64,000 bases of DNA from Theropithecus gelada (lineage: Eukaryota > Chordata > Mammalia > Primates > Cercopithecidae). The stretch spans positions 157,055,732 to 157,119,731 of the forward strand of contig NC_037673.1 in NCBI RefSeq assembly GCF_003255815.1. Direction: 5' to 3'. Made by a program: the position numbers and the translations under genes. Shown here in pieces: positions 43,560 to 55,260 of the stretch. The notes beneath the pieces are model-generated. The model saw only the letters and a list, made by a program, of their open reading frames with translations, was not told the DNA's origin and did no database searches. Positions within the stretch are counted from its first letter, which is position 1. Every line of letters begins with the position of its first letter.

Positions 43560-45010
43560 CCTGTGGGTTGGGCAAGAGTGAGAGATGGTAACAGTGGACC
43601 AAGGAATCTGAGCCATGTCAGGACAGCCAGCCAGTGAGGACTTGGTGTCAGGGAGAAGGTGAAACACAGTGAACAGGGGGTAGAATCCATGGATCATAGG
43701 TCCCTGGGGGGTTAAGGATCACAGGAATCAGGATATTAAAGGGGGTGTTTATAGGAGGTATGACAGTGGTGCTTAGAGAGTGGGATGCTTGAAACTGAGA
43801 TTTCAGAAGGGCTTTAATGATTGCTAAAGACAAGGTCTAGGGTCTGGTGTGAGACCCTGGGAGTGAGTGGCTGAAGTAGGATAGAGGAGAAGCTCATCGA
43901 AGGTGACAAAATGAGGGAACTGAGTGAGCAGGATATAGGAAGGATCAACAATGTAGAAACTGAAATCACCGATAAGTAAGATAGGAGTGGTATTGGACAG
44001 AGTGACAGTGAGGCAAGAGTGAAGTAGCTAAGGAACAAAGGGCGTAACCCTGAAAGTAGGACTGTAGCAAGGAGGGGTGGTGGGTGGTGTAATGTGATGA
44101 TATGGATTCAAAGCTGCAGGATGTTACAGAGGAAGGAAAGAGGGTGGTCTAGAAGAGAAGAGGATGGATACTACTTCATCTCCAGGCCTACTGGATGGGA
44201 GAGAGCACAGTTCTCATTTGAGAAATCTTCAGGGAGAGCTGGGATTCTGCTAATGTGGTCTTTTGGAAAATTCAGTGAACAGGTTAAATGTATAAGCAGT
44301 CATACAAAAGAATAATAAAATGAGGCTGGGTGCTGTGGCTCATGCCTGTAATCCCAGAACTTTGGGAGGCTGAGGTGGAAGAATTGCTTGAGCCTAGGTG
44401 TTCAAGACCAGCCTGAGCAATATGGTGAAACACTGTCCCTACAAAAAGTACAGAATATTAGTCAAGTGTGATGATGTGCACCTGTAGTCACAGCTACTCA
44501 GGAGGCTGAGGTGGGAGAATCACCTGAGCTGTGGAGGTTGGGGCTGCAGTGAGCCGCAACTGCACCACTGCACTCCAGCTTGGATGACAGAGCAAGATCC
44601 TGTCTCAAAAAAAAGAACAATGAAATGAGATATGAGTACACATGTTGCTATGATTACTCAGAGGAGGAAAGAATATGAAGGTGGATGATGGAAAAGAAAG
44701 TGATATTTAATAGTTGACCTAAGACTTAAAGGTGGTTAAAAGTTCTCCATTTGGATAGGGAGGAAGGAAGAAGGAATGAAGGAGAAAAGAAGGAGAAAGC
44801 AAACCACGAGCAAAGGCATGATGGCATGGTTGGACTTGGGGAATGGGAAATAGATTGGTGAGAACAGAGGAGGAAGGATGAGGGGCTGGAGAGTCAGAAA
44901 CAGAGACCTCATCATGAAGGGCCTTGAATGCCACATTTTGAGTTTGAACTTTTCTTGGAAATGGTAATGAGCTATCAAAAGAGGATAAGCCAGACAGTAA
45001 CTGGGTTTAT
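43560..45010 (-). mobile_element. Ancient LINE (L2-like), split by Alu
   Basis: 44630-45010 (gcaaaggcatgatggcatgg, catgaagggccttgaatgcc) follows antisense L2. 43560-44309 is purine-rich and probably the same or a related old LINE, but the match is weaker. Confidence 0.5.
44325..44614 (+). mobile_element. AluJ with TSD
   Basis: Sense Alu from gctgggtgctgtggctcatg to a short A-tail. The TSD is gaataataaaatgag (44310-44324) and gaacaatgaaatgag (44615-44629). Confidence 0.95.
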
Positions 45011-45249
45011 AAAAAAGAATGTTGAATTAAATAAAACAACCATTCTGTGATTTGCATTTGTTCATTCACATATGTATCTATGAATGCACACATACATATG
45101 TTGGTTTCTGTGATGCCAAGTATAAGGTTGATTCAAATTGCTCCATCTCAGATTATTTTGGCATCTGAATTCAATCAAAAAACTGAAAATTTAAGGCAGA
45201 GGCCAGAACACTAAATGGCTTGGTGAAGAGAGCTAAAGACCCCAAGTGG

Positions 45250-45485
45250 CAGGAGGCTTTGTGGACACAGAGATCTGAATTTAATTCCCACGTTATCACT
45301 GAACAATTTATACCTTCAGACAAATATCTTAATTTATCTGACCCTCCTTATAAGTAAAATGGGAATAATAGTCCCTACTTGAAAAATTCATGTGTGGATT
45401 AAGTGAGATCGTGCAGTAACATATTTAGTAGAGTGACTGTGTCACGTGGTAAGTGCTCAGTAAATATTAGTTACTTTTATGGTGC
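45250..45485 (+). mobile_element. MIR SINE
   Basis: tctgaatttaattcccacgt, taagtaaaatgggaataata and ggtaagtgctcagtaaatat. Confidence 0.8.
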
Positions 45486-45549
45486 ATTCATTTTGGGCCC
45501 ACATATCTTCTACATTACTTACTTTGTGGTATGGCTGTACATGGAATCA

Positions 45550-45865
45550 CCCAGTTTTTAAAGTGTGTATACGTTGGCCCCACCCACAGTGATTCTGATG
45601 TAATTTATCAGGAGGATGGCCTAAACGTTTTCATAGCTCCCCAAGGTGATTCTCAGGCACAGTGGAGGTTGCTACTGATTCTCAAAGGGTTAGACTCTGA
45701 ACCAGCAGCGTTAGCATTGCCTAAGAACTGGTAAGAAATACAAAACTTCCCCCATCTACTGAATCAGAAATTCTGGGATTAGGGGTCAGCAATCTGTGTT
45801 TTAACAAGCTCCCAAGGTGATTCTAATGTACACTTAAGTTTTAAAACCACCAATCTAGGGCTAGA
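45550..45865. mobile_element. Two adjacent MER5A-type MITEs
   Basis: tttcatagctccccaaggtg, tctactgaatcagaaattct and ttttaacaagctcccaaggt; the shared motif occurs twice, so two copies or a duplication. Confidence 0.65.
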
Positions 45866-45956
45866 AATTCAGAGTGGTCAGTTTAACCTTTGGCATCTCT
45901 TATACCTGACATGTATATATCTCGAATCCCCTGACCATCCCCCACTTCAAACAAAA

Positions 45957-46035
45957 TGTAGGTGCCAGGTACTGATGATATGCAGCTGGATGAGGAAGAC
46001 ACAATTCCTAGTGCCATGAAATGCCCACTGTAAAC
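45957..46035 (-). mobile_element. L2 3' fragment
   Basis: taggtgccaggtactgatga then agacacaattcctagtgcca. Confidence 0.5.
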
Positions 46036-46349
46036 ACAAACAAACAAAAAAAGCTAGGTAGCTGCTCTGGCCTTGGGCAGACTTGCGAAGGGCGACTTAG
46101 GTCCTCAACTTGTCCATTTCATACCTTTCTCTTCCTTAATCCCCTCCTTTATGCCCTGCCCACATGAAAACTTGCTCTCAGGTATGACTCTAACCTTAGT
46201 CATTTTTAATTTAGTTTGAGCTATTCTGAGGATGAATCATGTTTGCAAGCCAGACAGTGTGCACCTTGGTGAAGGGACTGTGTCTCTATTTCTTTGTATG
46301 GATGCGCTTCTCTCCTAGCCCTCTTCCCAGTTCCATTTCCTGCAGTAAC

Positions 46350-46925
46350 AGGTTGCTTGCATTTTAAGTGGTATAATGCTGAAGAGCACCGGCTTTGGCA
46401 CCATGGACCTGGGGGTTTGAATCTGCAGTTTCTTAGCTGTGTAATCTTGGGCAAGTCAAGGCACTTCTTGGCAGCCTCTGTTTCCTCATCTACAAAATGG
46501 GCTTGATGATTTTTAACTTCAGACAGTTGTGAAGACTGTATAAAATAATGCTTGGGGCCGGGCGCGGTGGCTCAAGCCTGTAATCCCAGCACTTTGGGAG
46601 GCCGAGACGGGCGGATCACGAGGTCAGGAGATCGAGACCATCCTGGCTAACACGGTGAAACCCCGTCTCTACTAAAAAATACAAAAAAACTAGCCGGGCG
46701 AGGTGGTGGGCGCCTGTAGTCCCAGCTACTTCGGAGGCTGAGGCAGGAGAATGGCGTGAACCCGGGAGGCGGAGCTTGCAGTGAGCTGAGATCGCACCAC
46801 TGCACTCCAGCCCGGGTGACAGAGCGAGACTCCGTCTCAAAAAAAAAAAAAAAAAAAAAAAAAAGCTTGGAACATGATGAAATCTAGGATATAAAGAACA
46901 CTCGATGAATGGTATTTGTTATCAA
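46350..46925 (+). mobile_element. MIR split by AluY
   Basis: aatgctgaagagcaccggct, tgggggtttgaatctgcagt and cctcatctacaaaatgggct run to 46549; the tail resumes at 46865 (gcttggaacatgatgaaatc). Confidence 0.85.
46556..46864 (+). mobile_element. Young AluY, Old World monkey AluYR-like
   Basis: Nearly consensus, many intact CpGs, 23+ A tail. Carries ggctcaagcctg and gccgggcgaggtgg, changes typical of the cercopithecoid AluYR branch. TSD gcttgg on each side. Confidence 0.93.
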
Positions 46926-46979
46926 TAGTTATTAAACTTCATTTTCTTATATGGAAGAGTAGGTTTTATCTGGAGTATA

Positions 46980-47115
46980 TGAGTTGTTAAGAAGCTTTGG
47001 GGAAGAGTCTGTTTTCCCTGAAGCACAGTTCCAATATTGATAGTCCAGTGAGTTGTTAAGAAGCTTTGGGGAAGAGTCTGTTTTCCCTGAAGCACAGTTC
47101 CAATATTGATAGTCC
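46980..47115. repeat. Exact 67-bp tandem duplication
   Basis: 46980-47046 and 47049-47115 are identical (tgagttgttaagaagctttg to gatagtcc), period 69. Confidence 0.98.
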
Positions 47116-47584
47116 CTTTCCAAGCAGCCTGGAACTCACATCCTCTAATGCCTCCAGAATCACTCATTGCCAAACCCTTCCAATGCTTTCCTATGGTCTC
47201 ACCAATGCTGATGCTAAAACCAACTCGAGCCAGTCCTAAATCTTCTCTTCAGGGAGTTTAATGCCTTGAAAAAGCTTCGAGCTTATTTTAATTGAATTAT
47301 TTCATTCAGTGTCAGGCTTAAAGAGCACCCTACAGGGCTCCAGCTCTGAATGAATGAATTAAAAAATCAAATAATACAGATTATGGCATAATCCTTAGGG
47401 AGATATAAATAGAATCCCCTCTGTTGCCTTTTCATTTCCCTAGGTTAGTTAATAAACACAATTCTATAGCATTTGCTTTTCCCTTTTCTCCCCTAATGCT
47501 CTTTAGTTGCTTTAGTAAGAAAGAGGATAAAACTCAAAATACAATAAGATGTTGGGGAAGAATTTACCATATGAATATTCAGGG
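47116..47584. other. Unique sequence, nothing assigned
   Basis: No repeat recognised. Confidence 0.4.
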
Positions 47585-47700
47585 CTGGAAGGGATTTTAG
47601 ACATGATCTGGTCTAATCGCTACATAATTTACCTGGTGTGGGCAGAGGTCCAGAGAAGGAGATGGGTGGGTTGGCCAAGGTCACTGAACTTCTCTTCCAG
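47585..47700 (-). mobile_element. MIR/CORE-SINE-like fragment
   Basis: ttagacatgatctggtctaa and ggttggccaaggtcactgaa. Confidence 0.45.
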
Positions 47701-48600
47701 CTCAACATCACTCATCATCAGAAAAATGCAAACCTGAACCACAATGAGATATCATCTCACCCCAGTCAGAATGGTTATTGTCAGAAAGACAAAAAAATAG
47801 CAAATGTCAGTAAGGATTTGGAGAAAATTATACACTGTTGGTATATACACTGTTGGTAGAAATGTAAGTTAGTACAACCATTATGGTAAACAGTACGAAG
47901 GTTTCTCAAAGAATTAAAAATAGAACTAACTGCGAGATGATCGGCAGTACCCACCATTGGGCATCATCCAAAGGAAAGGAGATCAGCACATCAAAGGGAC
48001 AATTGCACCCCCATGTTTACTGCAGCGCCATTCACAATAGCCAAGATATGGAATCAACCTAAGTGTTAATCAACAGATGAATGAATAAAGAAAAGGTGGT
48101 ATATATACACAATAGAATACTATTCATCCAAAAGAAAGAATGAAATCCTGTCATTTGCAGAAATATTGATGGAATTGGAGGTCATTATGTTAAGTGGAAT
48201 AAACCAGGCACAGATAGACAAACTTTGCAGGTTCTCACTCATAAGTGGGAGCTAAAAAAGTTAATCTCATGAAGGTAGAGAGTAGAATGATGGTTACCAG
48301 TGGCTGGGAAGGGTGGAGGTGAAGATGAAGGGAGGTTGGTTAATTGGTATAAAAATACAGTTAGATAGAAGGAATAAGTTCTAATATTGGCTAATATAGT
48401 AGGGAGACTATAGTTAATAATAATTTATTGTATATTTCAAAATGGCTGGAAGAGAACATTTGAAATGTTCCTAATACAAAGAAATGACAAATGTGTGAGG
48501 TTCTGGATAGCCTAAATACCCTGATTACACATTGTATGCATGTATCAAAATACCACCTGTACCACACAAATATGTATAATTATTATGTTTCAGTAAAATT
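47701..48600 (+). mobile_element. L1MA-type LINE 3' end
   Basis: catcactcatcatcagaaaa, atgcaaacctgaaccacaat and atgagatatcatctcacccc begin a sense L1 ORF2 3' region; it ends acattgtatgcatgtatcaa and tatgtataattattatgt. 5'-truncated, coding frame broken. Confidence 0.9.
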
Positions 48601-49544
48601 AAGGACAATACATGTATATTATATGTAAAAATAGATACAGTATTCATTGTGTGTATATACGGGATTTGATTACAGAATACTGTGTATAGACACACACAGA
48701 CATATACACATCAGTGGAGACAACTCCATTCATTAGGCTCTTTCTTGGGGAGCATACTTTGTCTTAAAAACAAGACTTTGCTTAGGGTAGGGTTAATCTT
48801 AAGTATTAAAAAATGCTGCTTAATTGTTCAAATAGTAAAACAGATGTTTTGGAGGGAGGCAGGATCCAACGAGGACATCACGTGTGGGAAGAAGAGAGAA
48901 ACTCGACATTCTTTCGTGGCTTCCCTTTTACTCTTTCATCTTGACCTTTCACCGCCTTTTCCCCAAGCAAAGCCTAGGAGGGCCTTAGAGAACAGAGACC
49001 TAATGAGGAAAATGAGAAGTGGTTACCATGGGGCATGATGTGAACCCCCTTCTCCATGTTTCCTCCATGATGTGAACCCCCTTCTCCATGTTTCCTCTGA
49101 GATCTTCAGTCTCACTGTTGCTCCCTGCTTCTTTCAGTGAGTGTGGCAGATGTACTTAAAGTGTTGACAGTTGTTGGGCAATAGGAATTTGCCTTCTTTT
49201 CCTTTTTTTTCCCTTTGTTGCCCAATTAAAACCTTTTCGCTGCTTGGGTGAACTCAGAGGGACCGATCAGCCTCTTCTGGGTCTTCCCTTGAGGCAGGTT
49301 TTTCCGGGGTGTTCCTTCCTCATGGAGCAGGGCATGTGGCTGGTTTCAGCACTGGCCCTTCACAGCAGTAGCCATAGGCATGGGGGCTTTTTTGGCCATC
49401 ATTATGGCAGAGTCTGTTCATGATGCTCTGATAAAAGTTTATCATCTGGGGTTTTGGATCCATACCATATTCATAGTATTTCATTTTCTATCTATCTTGG
49501 AGAACAGTCTTGGGGAAAAGAAAGACAAAACCTGACACATCAAG
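48601..49544. other. Unique sequence with a short duplication
   Basis: Unassigned apart from the 32-bp tandem copy at 49034-49097. Confidence 0.4.
49034..49097. repeat. Exact 32-bp tandem duplication
   Basis: catgatgtgaacccccttct through gtttcctc, twice head to tail without mismatch. Confidence 0.98.
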
Positions 49545-49680
49545 TTCCTACAAACTTTGTTTCATTTATTTTTCACATCAGACCTTATTTTGCAGCTGAG
49601 AAAATTGAAGTATAGAGAGTTTGATGATGTACAGAAAGTCACATAGTAGAGCAGGGATTATCTAAGATCAGTCTGATATC
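49545..49680 (-). mobile_element. MIR fragment
   Basis: ccttattttgcagctgagaa then tgtacagaaagtcacatagt. Confidence 0.65.
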
Positions 49681-49811
49681 AAAGGGAGGGAGCTTGTTCG
49701 TTTTTAATAATTCCAATGGACCAGAGATGAACACTTAAAGAATCTAGCTGGAGTTAGTTAACTTAGGGGTGGGAAAAGTGTTTTACTTACAGAAAATATC
49801 CTTCAAAAGAA

Positions 49812-50645
49812 GAAAATCCTCCCACTTGTGACAACATGAATAAACTCAGAGAGGATGTTATGTTAGGTAAAGTAAGCTAGACACACAAAGACAAACACTG
49901 CATGTGTTACTTATATGTGGAATATAAAGAGACTAAACTTATAGAAACACAGAGTAGAAAAGTGGTTGCCAGAGACTGGGGGTGGCGGAACTGGGAGGAT
50001 TTTGATCAAAGGGTAAAAACTTTCAGTTACAAGATAGTAAGTTCTGGAGATAAAATGTACAGCATGATGAGTATAGTCGATAATAATGTATTGTATGTTT
50101 GATATTTGCTAAGAGAGTAGATCTTAGATCTTAAGCATTCTTACCACACGCACGCACGCACACACACAGAGGCACAGAAGTAACTACAGTCATGAGTCAC
50201 TTAATGACAGGGATGCATTCTGAGCAGTGTGTTATTAGGTGATTTCATCGTGGTGTGAACATCATAGAGGGTACTTACACAAACCTAGATGGCAGAGCCT
50301 ACTACACACCCAGACTGGGTGGTCTAGACTGTTGTTCTTAGGCTACAAACCTGTACAGCATGTGCTGAATACTGTAGGCAATTGTAAAACAATGGTGTTT
50401 GTGTATCTAAACATAGAAAAGGTAAAGTAAAAATGCAGTATAATCCTATGAGTCCACTGTTGCATATGCCATCCGTCCACTGAAATATTGTGATTTGGCA
50501 CATACCTGTATAGGAGGTGATGAATGTGTTAATTAGCTTGACTGTGATAATCGCTTCACAGTGTATAGGTATATCAAAACATCACATTGTACACATTAAA
50601 TATCTACTTTTTTTGGTCAATTATAACTCAATAAACATGGGGGGA
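49812..50645 (+). mobile_element. L1MA-type LINE 3' end split by MER2
   Basis: aacatgaataaactcagaga, gaaaagtggttgccagagac and gtatagtcgataataatgta; it resumes after MER2 with aggtgatgaatgtgttaatt and ends taactcaataaacatgg. Confidence 0.88.
50187..50518 (+). mobile_element. MER2 (Tigger-derived MITE) with TA target site
   Basis: Starts cagtcatgagtcacttaatg, with aacatcatagagggtactta and taggctacaaacctgtacag, and ends in catacctg. TA flanks at 50185-50186 and 50519-50520. 332 bp, near the full MER2 length. Confidence 0.95.
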
Positions 50646-51107
50646 TATCTACAAAACTCTATTTTCTCCTTCTGAGCAAGAAATAAGAAGAGACAAAAAC
50701 TGCCACTTGAGGGACTGAGGGTAGTAATTAAGCAAAAAAGAATCCTTGACAATGATGTGACATTCATTGGACATTGGAATTGGTTGCTAAGTATTTAAAC
50801 AGGCTGAGCTTTTCCTTAAGGGTGATCTTATCTATTAACTGCCTGAGAGGGGAAAGCACAGAGGAGATGATCTCTTCAGTCCCTTGAAAGCTGTGTTTGG
50901 CAAAGAATGGTCTAAGACCATATATATCAAAATTGTCTGGAGTGCTTAACTGGAGATTTACGTTTTTCACAAGTTTCCTTTATCAATCATGGTCGAGTCA
51001 GAAAAATAGCAATGGAGAGAGATTTAACGCGTGGAATCAGTTACTGTATCAATTATTTATTTTAGGGTAACAAAACATACTAATACCAATAGCTTAAAAC
51101 AGAACGT
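50646..51107. other. Unique sequence, nothing assigned
   Basis: No repeat recognised. Confidence 0.4.
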
Positions 51108-51620
51108 TAGAAATAAATTTTCGATGCTGCAAAAGAAATAGCACTCGAGCATAAATTTTCTCAGCAAAGCAATTTACTTCTATAGAATGGTGCATCTCAC
51201 TGATGGAGCAATGGTGAGAGCACACTGGACAAGGGAGGGGAAGGGGTTCTTATCCTAATGCAGCTAGTCCCTACTGCTATGTCTTTCCCCTGTTGGCTAG
51301 GGTTGGACCGCACAGTGTAAGCTAATTACAATTGGCTATTTTAAAGAGAGCAGGAGTACGAGCCAGAGTTGTGGGGTGAGTAGTTTGGCGGGAAGGATGG
51401 TTACAGAACAGGTAACTCAGGATGACCAGGAACAGAGCGGGTGACCAAGGATTACTAAGGTCACAGCAAGTGACCAAGGGTGACTAAGGTCAGAGCAGGT
51501 GATAGAGGCTGGGAGGGGTTGTTTACTGAAACTAGGGGCAAGGAGAAGTAAAGAAGGAGAAAGTTAAACTTTAAAATGAGGAAGAAAGAACAGGGGAGCT
51601 GAACATACTGATACATTGGT
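51108..51620 (-). mobile_element. Probable ERV LTR
   Basis: Compact block with ctcagcaaagcaatttactt, ctatgtctttcccctgttgg and tandem-like gtgaccaaggattactaagg / gtgaccaagggtgactaagg units, as seen in some ERV1 LTRs. Family and edges uncertain. Confidence 0.4.
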
Positions 51621-51823
51621 TCTTTGGAGAGGATCTCAGAACTCTTTGTACTTAACAATTTACAGGCTAAAACCTTTGAAGAGAAATTTATTATATCGTA
51701 CACAGAGCAACCATTTATTACTGCTCATAAGTCTATCAGTAATTGGAATTATACTGGGTTCCCTTGTATGCCTGAGGTGAGTGTCAGGCCAGTGGGGTGG
51801 CTCTGATTCTGGGGTCTGGATGG

Positions 51824-52206
51824 TGTATTAGTCTGTTTTCATGCTGCTGATAAACACATACCCAAGACTGGGTAATTTATAAAGAAAAATAGGCTTAATG
51901 GACTCACAGTTCCATGTGGCTAGGGAGGCCTAACAATCATGGTGGAAAGCAAAAGACATGCCTTACATGGCGACAGACAAGACAGAATCAGAGGGCCAAG
52001 CAACAGGGGTTCATCAGCAAACTCTGCTGATGCCCCTTGTGAAACCATCGCATCTTGTGAAACTTATTTGCTACTGTGAGAACAGTATGGGGGAAACTGC
52101 ATCTATGACTCAATTATCTCCCACTGGGTCCCTCCCACAACATATGGGAAATATGGAAGCTACAATTCAAGGGAGATTTGGGAGGGGACACAGCAAAACC
52201 ATATCA
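51824..52206 (-). mobile_element. THE1-type solo LTR with exact TSD
   Basis: Starts tgtattagtctgttttcatg and ends gcaaaaccatatca. 5-bp target duplication gatgg at 51819-51823 and 52207-52211. Confidence 0.96.
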
Positions 52207-52433
52207 GATGGTTATTGGCTGGGGCCTCTTGCTTCTACTCCATGATGTCTCTTATCTTCTAGCAGACTAGCCTGGGCTCATTCATATGGCAGCACAGCAG
52301 GATTCCCAAAGTAACAGTGGAAGCATGCAAAGTCTCTTTAGATCGAGAATCAGAACTGACATCATATTGCTTTGGCTGCAATTTATTGGCCCAAGAAATT
52401 CATAAGGCCAGCCCAGATTTAAGAGGTAGAGAA

Positions 52434-52738
52434 GGCCTGGCACAGTGGCTCACGCTTATAATCCCAGCACTTTGGGAGGCCAAGGCGGGTGGATCACAAG
52501 GTCAGGAGATCGAGACCATCCTGGCTAACACGGTGAAACCCTGTCTCTAATACAAATACAAAAAGTTAGCCCAGTGTGGTGGCATGCACTTGTAGTCCCA
52601 GCTACTTGTGAGGCTGAGGCAGGAGAATCGCTTGAACCTGGGAGGCGGAGGTTGCAGTGAGCCAAGATCGCGCCACTGCACTCCAGCCTGGGTGACAGAG
52701 TGACTCCATCTCAAAAAAAAAAAAAAAAAAAAAAAAAT
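52434..52738 (+). mobile_element. AluS/Y with TSD
   Basis: Sense Alu with a long A-tail; ggtagagaa at 52425-52433 and 52739-52747. Confidence 0.95.
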
Positions 52739-52885
52739 GGTAGAGAAAAGCCCAGCCCAGACTCAAGAAGTGGAGAAATGGACTTTATATTTTGATAGGA
52801 GAAGCTTTAAAGTCACATTGCAAAGCATTGTGGAGAGAGGGAAGGGATTAATTGGTACCACTTTCTGCCAATCGTCTACCATAGT

Positions 52886-54090
52886 TATAAAGGTGTTAAC
52901 AGGGCTGGAGGAACAGAAGGAAGGAGTATGCTAAGGATTAAAAAGAAGAATGAGGCCTCTTGGTGAGGAAGCTGCTGGTCTGGAGCTTTCATGGGCAGTG
53001 CTGGGGCCTCAGAGGGACATGTGTCAGGCTGCTGCTGCTAGAATTGCTGAAGAGACAGCAAACTCTGCTGACGCTAGAATCAGGATGACTTCTTTCTGGC
53101 TGTCAATGAGTCACATTAGCTGAACCTGACCAACAGCCCTGGTAAGGGAATCTGGGAAGTGCAGCATGTAGGCTTCCAGGGCTGGCAGCATAGAGCAGAG
53201 TACAGAGGCTGTGGGATTCTTATCATTGTAAAGTTTGAAGATCCGCTGCTCTAATATGCTATGATTCCAGGGCAGTAGCAAAATGTAAGCCCCATTCTAT
53301 AGAGAAACACTGGCTGAGTCAACTGTGAACTGGTGAAGGATTCCCAGCAAATTACTCTTGTTGATTTTGCACTGTGGCTTGGCTAAGGGTAGAGTTGTGA
53401 TTAGATAACTCGTTTGAAAGGGCAAGAAAGTCAGATTTTAATCACATCATTATCTTGAAAGAGGTTATCTCTATGGAGAAAGAACAGATATAAAAATCTT
53501 GATGTTTGCCAGTGGATGTGCTGTTTGGTGAATTGTCTTAGCTATTAGGAGAGAATATTTGCATGCATGTGTACGTGAGTGGGGTATAGAGGGATGGACA
53601 ATCAGAATGAAAAAGTTCAAGGATGTGAATCACATGGAAATGATTAAGCAAAAAGTCAGTCTGCCAAAAGTCTATTGGAAGACACAACTCTAGATTCTTT
53701 AATGAGAAGAAGAGATTTATAGGCATATTATTAGAGAAATCCAGTAGCTGCCACTTACAGCCAATTACTAACTACTCCAGTTGTGTGGACACCCAAAGGA
53801 TGGGGTAGGGGGCAAGAAGGCAGAAGAGAGGGGAACAAATAGCACAAGGATGAGTTTGCTACTGGGTAGTTTATAAAAATTCCACACTGAACACCTCAGA
53901 TGCTTAATTATGGATCCTGATGACATTTAAACACACAATAGACTGCTCTGGAAGACTAATGTGTTTAAAATATGCATTACTTTCCTACAATAACTATTTA
54001 TCAGTGATTTACACTGCTCAATTGTTGTTTAAAATTGGCTTGCAAATGTGAAAAAACGTAGCCACATAATCTTAGCTCTTTAAGACACTT
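52886..54090. other. Unique sequence, nothing assigned
   Basis: About 1.2 kb with no repeat or gene I can support. Confidence 0.45.
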
Positions 54091-54102
54091 CAGAAATCAT
54101 TG

Positions 54103-54400
54103 GGCCGGGCACAGGGGCTCATGCCTGTAATCTCAGCACTCTGGGAGGCCGAGGCAGGTGGATCACGAGGTCAAGAGATTGAGACCATCCTGGCCAAAAT
54201 GGTGAAACCCTGTCTCTATTAAAAATACAAAAATTAGCTGGGTTTGGTGGCACATGCCTGTAGTCCCAGCTCATTGGGAGGCTGAGGCAAAAGAATCGCT
54301 TGAACCCGGGAGGCAGAGGTTGCAGTAAGCCGAGATCACGCCACTGCACTCTAGCCTGGTGACAGAGCGAGACTCCATCTCAAAATAAATAAATAAATAA
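54103..54400 (+). mobile_element. AluS
   Basis: Sense Alu from ggccgggcacaggggctcat to an (AAAT)n tail. Confidence 0.95.
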
Positions 54401-54545
54401 AAAATTGTTGACCGCTTTCCCCTCATTGTACATATAATGAAACTGGAGCCCAGAAACTAAAGCAGATGGTCTGAGGTCACATAGCTGATAGAGACAAAAT
54501 CAGGACTAGAACTCAAGTTTCATGACTCCCAGCCCAGTGGGTTTA
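54400..54545 (-). mobile_element. MIR SINE
   Basis: tctgaggtcacatagctgat, gactagaactcaagtttcat and gactcccagcccagtgg. Confidence 0.75.
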
Positions 54546-54584
54546 TATTCCCCCAACTTTGACGATATTTGTACCTTGTAGCTT

Positions 54585-54722
54585 GTTTTTTGTTGTTTTC
54601 TTGAGACAGGGTCTCACTCTGTAGCCCAGGCTGGAGTGCAGTGGTGTGATTATAGTTCACTACAACCTTGAACTCCTGAGTTTAAGCAATCCTCCCACCT
54701 CAGGTGCCACCATGCCTGGCTG
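54585..54722 (-). mobile_element. Alu monomer with internal deletion
   Basis: Single antisense arm; about 25 bp, the cctcccgagtagctggga segment, are missing between cccacctca and ggtgccaccatgc. Confidence 0.8.
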
Positions 54723-54774
54723 TACTTTGTGTTTTGACAGAGGCCTGGCCTATATCTAAGTGAAACTTGAATGC

Positions 54775-55260
54775 CATGTTTTCTAGATTCATCGGAATCA
54801 CCTGTGGGGACTTTTTCCAAATAGATATGACTTAGCCCCCAACCCAAATCTTCAGAGGCAGAACTCAGAGGTGAGGGAACAGAGACTTAGGAGTGTGTAT
54901 TTAAAAATAAACCTTGCGGCCAGGCGCGGTGGCTCACGCCTGTAATCCCAGCACTTTGGGAGGCCGAGGCGGGCGGATCACGAGGTCAGGAGATCGAGAC
55001 CATCCTGGCTAACATGGTGAAACCCGGTCTCTACTAAAAAATACAAAAAACTAGTCGGGCGAGGTGGCGGGCACCTGTAGTCCCAGCTACTCGGGAGGCT
55101 GAGGCAGGAGAATGGCATAAACCCGGGAGGCGGAGCTTGCAGTGAGCTGAAATCCGGCCACAGCACTCCAGCCTGGGTGACAGAGCGAGACTCCACCTCA
55201 AAAAATAAATAAATAAATAAATAAACCTTGCTATGAGATTCTGATGTCCTGCCTGCCATT
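54775..55260. mobile_element. MER5A-type MITE split by AluYR
   Basis: gattcatcggaatcacctgt to gtatttaaaaataaacc, continued after the Alu by gagattctgatgtcctgcct. Confidence 0.6.
54918..55218 (+). mobile_element. Young AluY with Old World monkey AluYR bases
   Basis: Right arm reads gctgaaatccggccacagca, plus ggcataaacccgggaggc and gtcgggcgaggtggcggg, marks of the cercopithecoid AluYR group. Exact TSD aaataaaccttgc at 54905-54917 and 55219-55231. Confidence 0.95.

Larger units (their letters stand above)
51745..52885 (-). mobile_element. MLT1-like LTR split by THE1 LTR and Alu
   Basis: Between and after the insertions the sequence follows an old MaLR LTR: aaggccagcccagatttaag, ctttaaagtcacattgcaaa and gccaatcgtctacca. 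5' edge uncertain. Confidence 0.5.
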
